Below the pieces are notes generated by a model. It did not search any database. It had not been told where the DNA came from and saw only the letters and a list, made by a program, of their open reading frames with translations. Below, one piece after another: positions 33,682 through 43,659 of a stretch of DNA of 64,000 nt. The stretch is from the NCBI GenBank assembly GCA_002104905.1, contig MCFE01000037.1, forward strand, positions 1 through 64,000. The letters are read 5' to 3'. Origin of the DNA: Basidiobolus meristosporus CBS 931.73 (lineage: Eukaryota; Basidiobolomycota; Basidiobolomycetes; Basidiobolales; Basidiobolaceae). The first letter of the stretch is position 1. The number at the start of each line of letters is the position of its first letter. Both the position numbers and the translations under genes were made by a program.

Positions 33682-34074
33682 ATGGTCAGAATCTCCGTCT
33701 TGAACGATTGCCTTAAGAACATCAACAACGCCGAGAAGCGTGGCAAGCGCCAAGTTCTTATCAGACCTTCCTCCAAGGTCATCGTTAAGTTCTTGTCTGT
33801 TATGCAGAAGCACGGTTACATCGGTGAATTCGAAGAAATTGATGACCACCGTTCCGGCAAGATCGTCATCCAACTTAACGGTCGCTTGAACAAGTGCGGT
33901 GTCATCTCCCCCCGTTTCAACATCAAGCTTACCGACATTGAGAACTGGATCAACCAATTGTTGCCTTCCCGTCAGTTCGGTTACATCGTTCTTACCACCT
34001 CCGCTGGTATCATGGACCACGAAGAGGCCCGTAGAAAGCACACTGGTGGCAAGATCTTGGGTTACTTCTATTAA
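33682..34074 (+). CDS. 40S ribosomal protein uS8 (RPS22/RPS15A)
   Basis: A 130-residue intronless coding region starting [20 protein letters not shown] and ending KILGYFY, the full usual length of eukaryotic uS8. Conserved blocks include [26 protein letters not shown] and [15 protein letters not shown]. The ATG at 33682 is chosen because family members begin MVR. Codon use is strongly biased (AAG, ATC, GGT, AAC), as expected of a highly expressed gene. It sits in the small-subunit central domain by family knowledge. Confidence 0.97.
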   Translation: MVRISVLNDCLKNINNAEKRGKRQVLIRPSSKVIVKFLSVMQKHGYIGEFEEIDDHRSGKIVIQLNGRLNKCGVISPRFNIKLTDIENWINQLLPSRQFGYIVLTTSAGIMDHEEARRKHTGGKILGYFY

Positions 34075-34400
34075 GTCAATTGATGTCCACATTCTTTATG
34101 AAATAAAATCAAGTCGACTGTACCATTATACATACTGTTCATATTCTAATATCCGAAGTTTGGCGGGGCATTGAAAATGCGCGCATGTGTCGGGGACCGA
34201 ACGTTGGTGGGAATAAGCGGTCATGAATTTTTTTGATGAAAAAAATCCACCTGATCGCTGGGATCATACCACCATGACAGCCTTAGAATTAACCTGGAAA
34301 AAAAAGAAAAAAGAAAATCGACTAGGAAACTAAATGTGAATTGCGCTCTATCTTATAATCAATTAGCTTGTGAAGTTCTACTCCTTTTCTCTTCACAGCC
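34075..34400. other. Intergenic between uS8 and the Grn1-domain gene
   Basis: It contains uS8 polyadenylation-type sequence (aataaaatc near 34102), A-rich tracts near 34300, and a pyrimidine tract just before the ATG at 34401. Confidence 0.45.
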
Positions 34401-34902
34401 ATGGTCAGAAAGAGTAAGTCCTGAGTATTTGCCGTTCCCTCGTATGCGCAGTATACTCAAATACCATTCTAGAGTCACAAAGTAAGCGTATGTCATGCGC
34501 CAAGCGTTTCAAAATCACAAAGAGAGCCGCCGAAAAGCATCGTAAAGATCGTAAGGATGCCAAGAAAAACCCCAGACCTAAAAGTTGGTGTCTTTTGTAG
34601 CCTTTTATCTGTGCCATGCTGCAAATACTGACACGTTTCCACAACAGAGGCTAAGAAAGATCCCGGAATTCCCAACAATTGGCCATTCAAAGAACAGCTT
34701 TTGAACCAGATCGAGGAGGAAAGAGTCAAGGTACACACAATCTTGTCTTTATGTGAAGCCTGCTCAACTGACTAACACCCTTCCTTTCTCATAGGAGGCT
34801 GAAAGTAAGGAGCGGAACAAGCGTCTTTGTCAGCGGTTACAGAAAAAGGCAGCTGCTGCTGAGGCCAAGGCCAGCACCGTTGTTGCTAATGTCGAAAACT
34901 AA
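34401..34902 (+). CDS. Stand-alone GNL3/Grn1 N-terminal domain protein
   Basis: Exons 34401-34413, 34473-34583, 34648-34730 and 34795-34902 join across introns of 59, 64 and 64 nt into 105 codons (104 residues). The product starts MVRKKSQSKRMSCAKRFKIT and contains AAEKHRKDRKDAKKN, KDPGIPNNWPFKEQLL and a Lys/Glu coiled tail ending VVANVEN. KR.KI.K...E..RK..K...K and KDPGIPN.WPFK are the signature of the N-terminal domain of nucleostemin/GNL3L/Grn1 nucleolar GTPases. Those proteins normally continue into a circularly permuted GTPase; here a stop follows after 104 residues and the DIS3 gene lies immediately downstream, so no GTPase domain is present. Likely nucleolar, in 60S biogenesis, by inference. 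Confidence 0.85.
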
Positions 34903-35242
34903 AAAGTTCACTCCTCGGACTCATCTACCATCACTCTTCCCCTGGACCTTATCAACTTTTCCTCTGCACATTTTAGTTCTATGTAAGTTAATTAAATATC
35001 AATCCTGAAGATCGGAGAACAGTAGGCGTTTTTCGCGTCAAAATAAACCTATTCCCAATAGACTTGATAAGAATGATACGGGTGTATATATGCGTGTATG
35101 TATGTATGTAAGAGAGTGTGCGATTAGATATATATTATGATTTATTTCACAGAACCACCAATTTAAACAGATACATGGTGAAGGAAGCACGAGAGTCAAA
35201 AAAGTACATTTGCACAAGAATGAATTGGCCGGATTAAACACA
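34903..35242. other. Convergent 3' flanks with a short GTAT microsatellite
   Basis: Between two convergent genes. Repeats of gtat/atgt occur at about 35083-35112. Nothing else was recognised. Confidence 0.45.
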
Positions 35243-38230
35243 TTAATTGATTACTTGGGTCGTCTTCTTTACGCGCTTTACTACTTGTTCATCTTCCTTG
35301 TCCAAGTTCTTGCCTTTCACCACTCGGGTCGTTTCTTGCTTCGTAACGCTCAATCCAGGTATATGTGGCTCGACTAAATCCATGCGGAGTTTCTGACGCA
35401 TTCCACCAGATCCTCCCCCGACAAGATCCTCGTCAACTGTGAGCTGAACAGTGACCTTACTGAAGAGCTTAATGCTGACACTGGAGTCGTTTGCGTCCAA
35501 GCTATCAGTGGTGGTGTTGTATGTGAAGTACGGCGTATCCTTGGAATCCGTTGGGTTGGCGTGGACTATGCTCTCGATACCGTAACGAGGTACCAAAACA
35601 ATGAATCCGTTCTTCAAAACACGGGTAACATAGCCTTCTTCCTGGACTAATTTGCCTCGGAAGAAAAGATTTGTATACAACTCCACTGAGCTTCTAGAGG
35701 CGTGTTGAGCCATGCGATGGCGACGGTTCAGAACATCGCTGATCTTGCTCATTTTATCCTTATCGGTCAATTCTGCGGAGTAGGATCCTTCCACGCCGAT
35801 GCAGGCCGATAGTAATCTGTGAACCATGACATCGGCATATCTTCTAATGGGTGATGTGAAGTGTGTGTAGATTGGTGTGGCAAGACCGTAATGCACGAAC
35901 TCTTGCTGTGGCACCGTGCCGGATGAGAAATACACAGCTTGCATCATACAACGGGTTGTCATGATACGAAGTAGCTTGTTGAAGTAGGGGTCATCTGGGA
36001 TCACCGCGGTATCCAGGGAGTCGGCCAACGCCTTTGAAGACTCAATGTTGATCTTGAAGCCTAGGGCCTCGGTGGCCTTCAGAAGCTGCTCAAACTTGGA
36101 TTCGGGTGGAGTAGGGTGACGACGCAACATCGAAGAGTCCGGAAAGTGGGAGAAGATTTTCTTGGCGACTGAGATGTTAGCCAGCAACATGAATTCTTCG
36201 ACCAGTGCGTTGGTTTCCTTCAATTCCTTTAGCTCAACATCCACAGGGTCTTGGGAGTCATTTTCCAGGTTGAATCGAACCTCCGGACTGGCTAATGTAA
36301 GTGCTCCGCTGTTGATTCTGCTTTGTCTTAGTTTCTTGGCTAGGTTGTTGAGGATTCGAATTCCCTTAGTAAGGTCATCCTGCATGCGGGCATCATCGAT
36401 ACGTAACTGTGCTTCGTCATATGTCAACGAGGCCTTGGAGGCGATGATACTCTTGGTGAAGCGTACGTCTTGGATTTCCGCTTGTTCGTTAAGTTCCCAA
36501 ATGCAAGAGAATGCCAATCTGTCCACGTTGGATCTCAAGGAGCAAAGGTTGGTACCAAGAAGAGGAGGCAACATATCAATACGTCTATCAACCAGATACA
36601 CTGTGGTACCACGGCTAGCCGCTTCGTTATCCATGGCAGTTCCATTCTTAACAAAGTGGGTGACATCAGCGATGTGTACGCCAACCTCGTAGTTTCCGTT
36701 GGGTAGAGTTCGGACGTGAAGTGCATCATCAATGTCCGTACAGCCGGGTGGATCGATACTGCATACGTTCAAATGACGCAGGTCTGTTCTACGAGCAATC
36801 TCTTGCTCGCTGGCGATCCATTCGGTTCCTTCAGGGGGTAAATCGTTGAGAACTTGTTGCGAGAACTCATGATGAGGAACATCGTGTTCTAACAAAAGCA
36901 CCTCAGTCTCAGTATTGCGATCACCTGCTTCACCCAAAGCCTTAATGAAGTGACCAGCTGGATAGGTGGTGTTTTTTGCCCACGAGTCAATTGAAACAAT
37001 GATTCGCTGACCAAGAAGGTTATTTGCTTGACGGGTTCTGATCTTAATCTTCGGAACCCTTTGGTCAATAGGGACAAAGAGTACATTTTGGGGTGCGGTG
37101 GAGTTGTTGGCAATTCTAACGGATTTCTTCTCGATGAAGCCACAGTACGGGCGCCAGTTGCGTCTGATAATACCGACAACCTTGCCGGTAGGCTGGGCGC
37201 GTTCATTACTTTCACTGGATTCCGTTTGGGTGGCGGCTACATCTTCACTCTTTGCTTCCTTCGAGTCTTCGTTGGACTCTTCAACGTTCTTTTCGTCATC
37301 CTCATCAATGACAGCGGCTGAAGGTTGGGAGCTCTTCTTCCACTCAGATTTAGGGAGGAGTTTTACGGCGATGGTATCTCCATGCACAGCTCGGTTTAAA
37401 TTGGTTCTGCCAAGAATCATGATTTCTCTATCTTCACCTTCCACCATAGCATAGATAGTCCCTTCGAGGTAGTTGTGGAGACTAATATTTAGTGTGCCTT
37501 GATGCAGATTGCCTGCCTTGAGTCCAGAGGAGATTTGCAATGAGGTAAGATACTCCTCGTGCTGGAGCTTCTTATCAACTCCAACCTGGGCTGCTGCAGT
37601 CTCTGATTGAGCAATCATATCGAGTAATTCAGGCTTGTCGAGTGCTTCAATATATTCCCTAACGGAGCAGGTTGGTATTCCCTCCTCCTTAGCCTTGGCT
37701 CTGTTTGCGGCGTCGTCACTTAACAGGATCACTTTAAGGCCATCCTTCACTTCGATATCCTTCAGATGCTCATTGTACCATTTAGTGGCAACTCGAATGG
37801 CTCTATCGTTTCGATCGTTGGGCGATTCGTCCTTTATCCGCTCAACGTATGTATCTCTATTATGTTCATTGGAAAAAACATAGAAACGACGGTTAGTGTC
37901 GTTGATGACTGCTCTTAGTCTATTGTATACAGGCAAGCTAAGGTTGCGAAGCTCTTCTAGGACAGTTTGGAGTACGATAACATCGTAAAATAGTGGGTGC
38001 TCTACGATGTCAATTTGGTTCATGAAAATGTTCGTGTCGGGAATAATGTAGTGTTGGTGTTCAAACAAAGGATTCATTTGGGGTGAAAGGGAAAGTATGG
38101 GCTGTTCGTGCTTGCACACTTGGCAACCAGAGCACGAGCACCAAATGTCATCGCGAAGGTAATGCTCCTTAACTACGCGGACGACATTCCCCTTCTTCGT
38201 ACGCTTGACAAAAGACTTTGAACGCAACAT
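35243..38230 (-). CDS. DIS3: Exosome catalytic subunit DIS3/Rrp44
   Basis: A single 995-residue open frame. The N-terminus has the CR3 cysteine motif (WCSCSGCQVC, residues 30-39). A PIN endonuclease domain follows with YIIPDTNIF (first acidic residue D65) and LSDDAANR. Cold-shock domains come next, then the RNB exonuclease domain near residues 485-500 (CSIDPPGCTDIDDALH, with the metal-binding aspartates) and an HFTSPIRRYADVMVHRLL segment; a C-terminal S1 domain ends the protein. Length agrees with yeast Rrp44 (~1000 aa). By family it degrades or trims RNA 3' to 5' as the active subunit of the nuclear and cytoplasmic exosome. Both active sites look intact. It is intronless, unlike most neighbours. 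Confidence 0.97.
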   Translation of the reverse strand: MLRSKSFVKRTKKGNVVRVVKEHYLRDDIWCSCSGCQVCKHEQPILSLSPQMNPLFEHQHYIIPDTNIFMNQIDIVEHPLFYDVIVLQTVLEELRNLSLPVYNRLRAVINDTNRRFYVFSNEHNRDTYVERIKDESPNDRNDRAIRVATKWYNEHLKDIEVKDGLKVILLSDDAANRAKAKEEGIPTCSVREYIEALDKPELLDMIAQSETAAAQVGVDKKLQHEEYLTSLQISSGLKAGNLHQGTLNISLHNYLEGTIYAMVEGEDREIMILGRTNLNRAVHGDTIAVKLLPKSEWKKSSQPSAAVIDEDDEKNVEESNEDSKEAKSEDVAATQTESSESNERAQPTGKVVGIIRRNWRPYCGFIEKKSVRIANNSTAPQNVLFVPIDQRVPKIKIRTRQANNLLGQRIIVSIDSWAKNTTYPAGHFIKALGEAGDRNTETEVLLLEHDVPHHEFSQQVLNDLPPEGTEWIASEQEIARRTDLRHLNVCSIDPPGCTDIDDALHVRTLPNGNYEVGVHIADVTHFVKNGTAMDNEAASRGTTVYLVDRRIDMLPPLLGTNLCSLRSNVDRLAFSCIWELNEQAEIQDVRFTKSIIASKASLTYDEAQLRIDDARMQDDLTKGIRILNNLAKKLRQSRINSGALTLASPEVRFNLENDSQDPVDVELKELKETNALVEEFMLLANISVAKKIFSHFPDSSMLRRHPTPPESKFEQLLKATEALGFKINIESSKALADSLDTAVIPDDPYFNKLLRIMTTRCMMQAVYFSSGTVPQQEFVHYGLATPIYTHFTSPIRRYADVMVHRLLSACIGVEGSYSAELTDKDKMSKISDVLNRRHRMAQHASRSSVELYTNLFFRGKLVQEEGYVTRVLKNGFIVLVPRYGIESIVHANPTDSKDTPYFTYNTTTDSLDANDSSVSIKLFSKVTVQLTVDEDLVGGGSGGMRQKLRMDLVEPHIPGLSVTKQETTRVVKGKNLDKEDEQVVKRVKKTTQVIN

Positions 38231-38599
38231 GTTTCAATATAATACGAGGCACGTTAAAATCCTGAGAAAAGCCAAGTGGAAAATCCCCTTTGTCTCAAGT
38301 ACACTAGCGTCTCCCAGCGTACTTTGCCAAAAAAAGGAAAAAAAAAGAAGCAAAAAAAGTATCCATGCAATTGACAGATCTCGCTTCCAATCTCCAAGTA
38401 TATCGTTCTAGGATACTCTACCACGGAAATGATGTTGGCGATTTGTCACTCAGAATCAGTTGAATCAAATAGTAAACAAAGCAAAAAATGATTTGGATAA
38501 TCTATACGTACACGGCTTCGGAATTAGGAACTCATACCCTAACATACTTTTACTACTTTGTGAATATCTATTCAGCTTCGAGTTCCCTACCAAGTAGTC
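38231..38599. promoter_or_regulatory. Divergent promoter region of DIS3 and PSF1
   Basis: A 369-nt gap between two head-to-head genes; it must hold both promoters. No TATA box was identified. Confidence 0.45.
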
Positions 38600-39181
38600 A
38601 TGTCCATGTACGGTGACGAAGCATACAAGCTCGCAAAGGAAGCAAAGCGCGCCAGTGAACGGCTACCCCCATACAACGAAGAATTGGTGCGAAATGTATG
38701 TCGAGAGATTCGGATTCTTTTTGATGATCTGCAACGTGCGATGCAAGATAAAGAATATCGCACACAGGCTGATAATGGACGCCGTTGCGCTGCCCTTATA
38801 CAACATACAAGCCTTCGTCGCAACAAACGATGCTTACTTGCATATCACAAGCAACGCTTAGAGCGCGTGAAAGAAATAGCCTGGGCAATTGGAGAAGTAC
38901 CAGAAGACATCCAAGACAACCTATCATCCAACGAAATCGAAGCCTTCAAAGAGTATAAGCATATCTTGCAAGAATACGACCAACAATACCTTCCCATCAA
39001 TCTCATGTCGGATCTCCAACCACCCAAAGACCTCTATATTGAAGTGAGAGTCCTTAAAGATTGTGGCGAGATTCAGACCGACAACGGAGCCATTAGGCTG
39101 GAGAAGAATAGCCAGCACTTTATCAAAAAGACAGACGTAGAGCGATTTATTGCACAAGGATACATTAAACACATAGGCTAA
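38600..39181 (+). CDS. PSF1: GINS complex subunit PSF1
   Basis: A 193-residue intronless frame. The A domain has LPPYNEELVRNVCREIRILF and RRNKRCLLAYHKQRLERVKE; the C-terminal B domain has PPKDLYIEVRVLKDCGEIQT and KNSQHFIKKTDVERFI, ending GYIKHIG. These blocks and the length match the family (~200 aa). GINS is part of the CMG replicative helicase with Cdc45 and Mcm2-7. The ATG at 38600 is followed two codons later by another (MSMYG); family members start MYGD.A or similar, so the second Met at 38606 could be the real start. Confidence 0.95.
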   Translation: MSMYGDEAYKLAKEAKRASERLPPYNEELVRNVCREIRILFDDLQRAMQDKEYRTQADNGRRCAALIQHTSLRRNKRCLLAYHKQRLERVKEIAWAIGEVPEDIQDNLSSNEIEAFKEYKHILQEYDQQYLPINLMSDLQPPKDLYIEVRVLKDCGEIQTDNGAIRLEKNSQHFIKKTDVERFIAQGYIKHIG

Positions 39182-39635
39182 ACCTCAACCTAGTGTCAAC
39201 GACTCATGTTAGTAGGGATGTTGAAAGCCCATAATGGTCGGCATCACGAGGTAGCTACAGATCAGGCGTCGCTGGGGCCACTCTTGAAAGAATACCTTTT
39301 GTTTGGGATTTCGGAGCGTTCATTAGACATTGTGTCTACACATGAGCCTCGATTGACTTCAAAATAAATGATGTTACGCGCACCAGAGTCCGAGGATAGT
39401 GGTCGCAGCATTAGGCGGCACAACTGTGCTAATTAATGAAATCGGAGAGTTTTTTCGGAGTGAATGGGAACGTATTGAAACAAAAGCCAATCATATAGAG
39501 GAGATTTTACATTGGCTCCTGCATCGGAGACAAAGGAGAATCAAAAGGTTCGGAACGTGGGCTGTTTCGCGGAGGAAGCGCTGCCTATAAAAGATTAGCC
39601 CGCTTGTTGCATCGATCCTCCGATTTATTTACGAG
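39182..39635. other. Intergenic, promoter of the small three-exon gene
   Basis: The frame at 39399-39590 shows no domain. A TATA box lies at 39586. Confidence 0.4.
39586..39592 (+). promoter_or_regulatory. TATA box of the gene at 39636
   Basis: TATAAAA lies 50 nt before the ATG, the same spacing as the hexosaminidase TATA boxes, which supports the gene call. Confidence 0.55.
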
Positions 39636-40182
39636 ATGAAAACCGAATTTCCTTCGCTTCTCCAGTTCGGTATGGGTGTTGCCTACATCGTCGGATACGT
39701 GGGTGGTTCACATGTAGATATAGAGAGTTGAAGCGCCGTACTGATCGTTTCTTATTCCAGCAGAAACCTCAGCCCCAGCCCGTAGCCACTCTCAAAAACG
39801 AGATCTCCAACTGGATCTCCAACTTTATAGATCGCGCATACTTGGTGTTATCACCTGATCCATCAGCTCCGCGCCCCGTGAAAAAATCGCCAAGCACCCG
39901 CTCTGGTCACAGTAGAGCTAGGGAAACAATCGCTATCCCACATGTTCCCAGGAAGAAGAGACGCAGCCTCAATGAGGTTCAAGCGCAGCTGATCTACAAT
40001 ATCGAATTCAAGTGTAAGTGAGAATGAGCCAGTCATCGCCCATTCCTTTTCTAAACACCACCTCGGTATCAGGGCAAACAAAGCAATACCTGCTCAATTG
40101 GGGGTTTGATGGAAGAATGATCTTGCCCCCGTCGCTTCAGCCGATTCCCAGCCCCAGGGCCTTCATACTCAATCACCGTTAA
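39636..40182 (+). CDS. Unrecognised small protein, three exons
   Basis: Exons 39636-39669, 39726-40013 and 40073-40182 join across introns of 56 and 59 nt, the typical size in this window, and sum exactly to 144 codons (143 residues). The product starts MKTEFPSLLQFELKRRTDRF and has a Gln/Pro stretch (QQKPQPQP), an amphipathic segment (ISNWISNFIDRAYLV), a Ser/Pro/Arg-rich linker, a probable nuclear localisation signal (PRKKRRS) and a C-terminal block QYLLNWGFDGRMILPPS. No known domain was recognised. The TATA box, the frame-preserving introns and the stop make a real gene likely; function unknown, perhaps nuclear. Confidence 0.6.
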
Positions 40183-41321
40183 GCTTGCTGATCATTTCAT
40201 TTCAACGCTGTTCGGGCGGTTACACAATTGGCTCCAAACCATAGAGATATCACCCTCACGCTTTATTACATATTTATGTGACATGACCACTCTCACCTTC
40301 TAATTCACACGTTTTCAAGTTGACCTTGTACTCGCATTTCCCACTATAGTTACATTGGATAGATACAATGATACTACTGATTATCGCTCCATTCGAACTA
40401 CGCTTACGATAAATATCGGAAGAACAGTGCTTAATTCAAAGAGTGACTTTCATCACTTGCCGGGATCCTGAAGCTGGGAATCCTAGTTGATTTTTGCCAT
40501 TCCTATTAGTCTAGGCCATGCTCATGACTAATGATTCCAGGCTAAGCTTGCCCGGATTGAGGAATAATTAATAGAGCTTTCAGAGTTCTTCAAAAGATTT
40601 TGACGTTATAGCTCGCAGGCATGAAGTGTGACCTGATAAGACTAATCGAGGCAATTGACTTGGTAATTGAAAAGTAACTCTATATCTCCAAACTCGCCCA
40701 TCATGATGATGAATTAGGACTTCCCCGACAGAACTGAGGCCGAGATTACAATATACAGTAACATTGATGTATAAGCCACACCAAATATATGTAAACATGA
40801 TATACGTAATCAGCAACTCCACGTTTATAAGACAAAATAGGAAGTGGCCGCTCTTTGGAAGTACTAGCGGAACTCGAAGAATTCTCCATATCGAGTACGG
40901 GGAAGAATTAATTTATTTAGACTAAATACCAACATACTAATTCCAAAATGAATATAGAAATGATCATCCGAAAATTTAAAGTTGGGTAATACCGAGCCAC
41001 TGCCGGAAAGGGCGATGAAAGCGGAGTAAATTGTGGTACAAAACGACTAATTCTATGTAACCACTCAAAATGCTCATCTTAATGCCTGAGCGAAAAAATT
41101 GATCGAAGCCGAAAAAGCTGTCACTGGTAACCATAAGCGTAACAGTTCCATGGAACCTATAGAAAATAATATATTTGGCTAAATTTGTCTGCCAAACGGA
41201 GTAGTAATTGCTTCAACACAAGCCTGAATGTGATACCAGACTACAACCAACGATTGGTAGATTACAGTCTGCGAAATATCATAACATGAATGCCAGAAAT
41301 GATTCAAAGACTTGGAAGAAG
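40183..41321. other. Left flank of the hexosaminidase array
   Basis: AT-rich, no coding region supported. It includes the upstream region of the first hexosaminidase copy. Confidence 0.4.
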
Positions 41322-41329
41322 TATAAATA
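41322..41329 (+). promoter_or_regulatory. TATAAATA box, hexosaminidase copy 1
   Basis: An exact TATAAATA 52 nt before the ATG; the same octamer precedes all seven copies. Confidence 0.75.
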
Positions 41330-41373
41330 TGATCCATTTCATGTAAAGCAAATCAGTTCTCTCAATTAACATT

Positions 41374-43059
41374 ATGGTTGCAATTAAATTACTATCCGCC
41401 GTTTCTCTCCTCGCCGCCACTTCCATGGCTTGGGTTTGGCCCTTGCCTGAGAAGATGGAAATCGGTGAGAGCATCCTGACCGTCAGACATGGCTTCGATA
41501 TCGACATCGAGGCGAAGTCCGGAAGAGACATCCTGCGCAGGGCTGTCAAGCGCTACAAAAAGATCATCTTCAACACTGGCGAGTTCGGTGACTTGTTGCA
41601 CCCAGTCACCAAAACTGTGTTCCCCACCCCTACTCCCAACGTGCCGATCCACGAGCCCATCCCCGAGGCCAAGACCACTCGCATCAAGGGTCTTGTCATC
41701 AAGGTCAAGGGGAAGAACACGAAACTGAACCTTGACACCGACGAGTCATACACTCTTGATGTCCCAGCTGATGGCTCACGCGCTGTCATTGAGGCAGAGA
41801 GTGTGTACGGAGCTCTCCGTGGTTTGGAGTCCTTCTCTCAACTCGTTCACTGGAGCAGTGATGTCAACCAACACCGCATCCCCATGGCCCCAGTCAAGAT
41901 CGAGGACAAGCCTGCCTTCCCCCATCGTGGTTTCCTCATCGATACCTCTCGTAACTACCTCCCTGTTGACGACATCAAGCGCATCTTGGATGGCATGTCC
42001 TACAACAAGCTCAACATCTTCCATTGGCACGTCATTGACCAGCACAGCTTCCCCCTCATGACCAAGACTTACCCTGAGCTGGCCATCCACGGAGCCTACA
42101 CCAAGAAGTGGATCTATGATGAGGATGATGTCCGTGAGATTGTCCGCTATGCCAAGGACAGAGCCATCCGTGTGATTCCTGAGTTCGATATTCCAGGCCA
42201 TGCTTACTCCTGGGGTCTGGCTATGCCTGACATCGTCAACTGCATGAACATGCAGCCCGATTGGGACACCTATGCCGCCGAGCCCAACAGCGGACAACTG
42301 GACATCATCAACCCCAAGACTGATGAGGTTGTCCAGAACTTCCTCAAGGAAGTCGCCCAATGGTTCGATGACGACTTCATCCACATCGGTGGTGACGAGG
42401 TCAACATGAAGTGTTGGGAGATCACTCCAGGATACCCCGAGTATCTTGAGAAGCACAACAAGACCATGGAGGATGTGCTCTCCGACTTCGTCATCAAGAC
42501 CCACAAATGGGTCCGTGAGAACAACAAGACCCCCATCACCTGGCAAGAGGCCCTCACCAGTCACAACATCTCCATGGAGAAGGATGTTGCCGTCCAAGTA
42601 TGGCTCAGCCCTGAGGATGCTATTGATGTTGTCCGTGCTGGACACAGAGTGATTTCATCCAGCTATGAAAGATGGTATCTTGACTGCGGTCACGGTGGCT
42701 GGATCAGTGACAACGAAGGCAACTCGTGGTGCGATCCCTTCAAGAGCTGGCAAAAGGCCTACAACTACGACATCACAGCCAACATGACTGCTGAGGAGGC
42801 CAAGCTGGTTATTGGCGGTGAGGCTCCTGCCTGGGCCGAACAAATCGACCCCATGAACATTCACCAAACCTTGTGGCCACGTGGTGCAGCTGTTGCCGAG
42901 GTTCTCTGGTCCGGCATCAAGCTTGAGGACGGCACCTACCGCAAGACCGGTGATGTGTTCCCACGTATTCATGAGCAAAGAGCACGCATGGTTGACCGTG
43001 GTCTTCCTGCCGAGCCTTTGCAACCTTTGTGGTGTGCCCGCAACCCCAGAAATTGCTAA
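41374..43059 (+). CDS. GH20 beta-N-acetylhexosaminidase, copy 1 (A type)
   Basis: An intronless 561-residue enzyme. A signal peptide (MVAIKLLSAVSLLAATSMAW) is followed by VWPLPEK, then an N-terminal GH20b domain and the TIM-barrel catalytic domain with RGFLIDTSRNY, KLNIFHWHVIDQHSFP, IPEFDIPGHAYSW and HIGGDEV. The catalytic Asp-Glu pair of substrate-assisted catalysis is D341-E342. The C-terminus ends WCARNPRNC. By family it removes terminal GlcNAc or GalNAc, chiefly from chitin oligomers, outside the cell. Codon use is biased like the uS8 gene, suggesting strong expression. This is the most divergent copy: it alone has KVKGKNTKLNLDTDESYTLD and GSRAVIEAES at residues ~108-145. Diagnostic A-type residues are FGDLL, PVDDIK, RENNKTP, DPFKSW, DPMNIHQ and GLPAEP. 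Confidence 0.97.
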   Translation: MVAIKLLSAVSLLAATSMAWVWPLPEKMEIGESILTVRHGFDIDIEAKSGRDILRRAVKRYKKIIFNTGEFGDLLHPVTKTVFPTPTPNVPIHEPIPEAKTTRIKGLVIKVKGKNTKLNLDTDESYTLDVPADGSRAVIEAESVYGALRGLESFSQLVHWSSDVNQHRIPMAPVKIEDKPAFPHRGFLIDTSRNYLPVDDIKRILDGMSYNKLNIFHWHVIDQHSFPLMTKTYPELAIHGAYTKKWIYDEDDVREIVRYAKDRAIRVIPEFDIPGHAYSWGLAMPDIVNCMNMQPDWDTYAAEPNSGQLDIINPKTDEVVQNFLKEVAQWFDDDFIHIGGDEVNMKCWEITPGYPEYLEKHNKTMEDVLSDFVIKTHKWVRENNKTPITWQEALTSHNISMEKDVAVQVWLSPEDAIDVVRAGHRVISSSYERWYLDCGHGGWISDNEGNSWCDPFKSWQKAYNYDITANMTAEEAKLVIGGEAPAWAEQIDPMNIHQTLWPRGAAVAEVLWSGIKLEDGTYRKTGDVFPRIHEQRARMVDRGLPAEPLQPLWCARNPRNC

Positions 43060-43610
43060 ATATTATATCCTAACCTTGATTAGGGGCTTTCAGTACAATG
43101 CTCGTGTAGTACTCCCCTAGTTTCGTTTTGTATTCACATTGACTTGATATTTCTATTACGATTATATATAAATTCCATTCTTTACTGAAATCAGATTGAC
43201 GACCGTAAACTTGAAAAGCTCTGTTCTCAAGATACATAGAGTATACAGTGCACTCAAATATGTGAATCATGAAACATGAAATATACTCTTGAGACTAATC
43301 GCTATGGACTCCAACTGGATGAGAATCAAGCTGCTTGTATATATCACAGTTAATTTCTATTTTTGCAAGTGTAGCTAGTGTAACCAAGTTTGTCGGTGAT
43401 CCAAACTACGTCGAATTCGGAACGATTGTCAAAATAGACATATTTTTTGACCAATACGCCCTGGATGTTCGTTGCGACGAACTCGGAAAGGAAGTGATTT
43501 CTATTTCGGGAAGTAAGCGACTGATCAGCTGATTTTTAGAGTAGGGTGTAATTTTCCCGAATTAGTTATATTACGTTGCTCCAGATACTTCATTTCAATG
43601 GTCAGATCGG
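43060..43610. other. Spacer between hexosaminidase copies 1 and 2
   Basis: No similarity to other spacers was seen by eye apart from the TATA box at its end. The frame at 43335-43532 has no domain. Confidence 0.45.
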
Positions 43611-43618
43611 TATAAATA
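43611..43618 (+). promoter_or_regulatory. TATAAATA box, hexosaminidase copy 2
   Basis: Exact octamer 49 nt before the ATG. Confidence 0.75.
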
Positions 43619-43659
43619 TGGAGCTCAGTCCTAGGTGGTAATCAAAAGTTCTCATTTCA

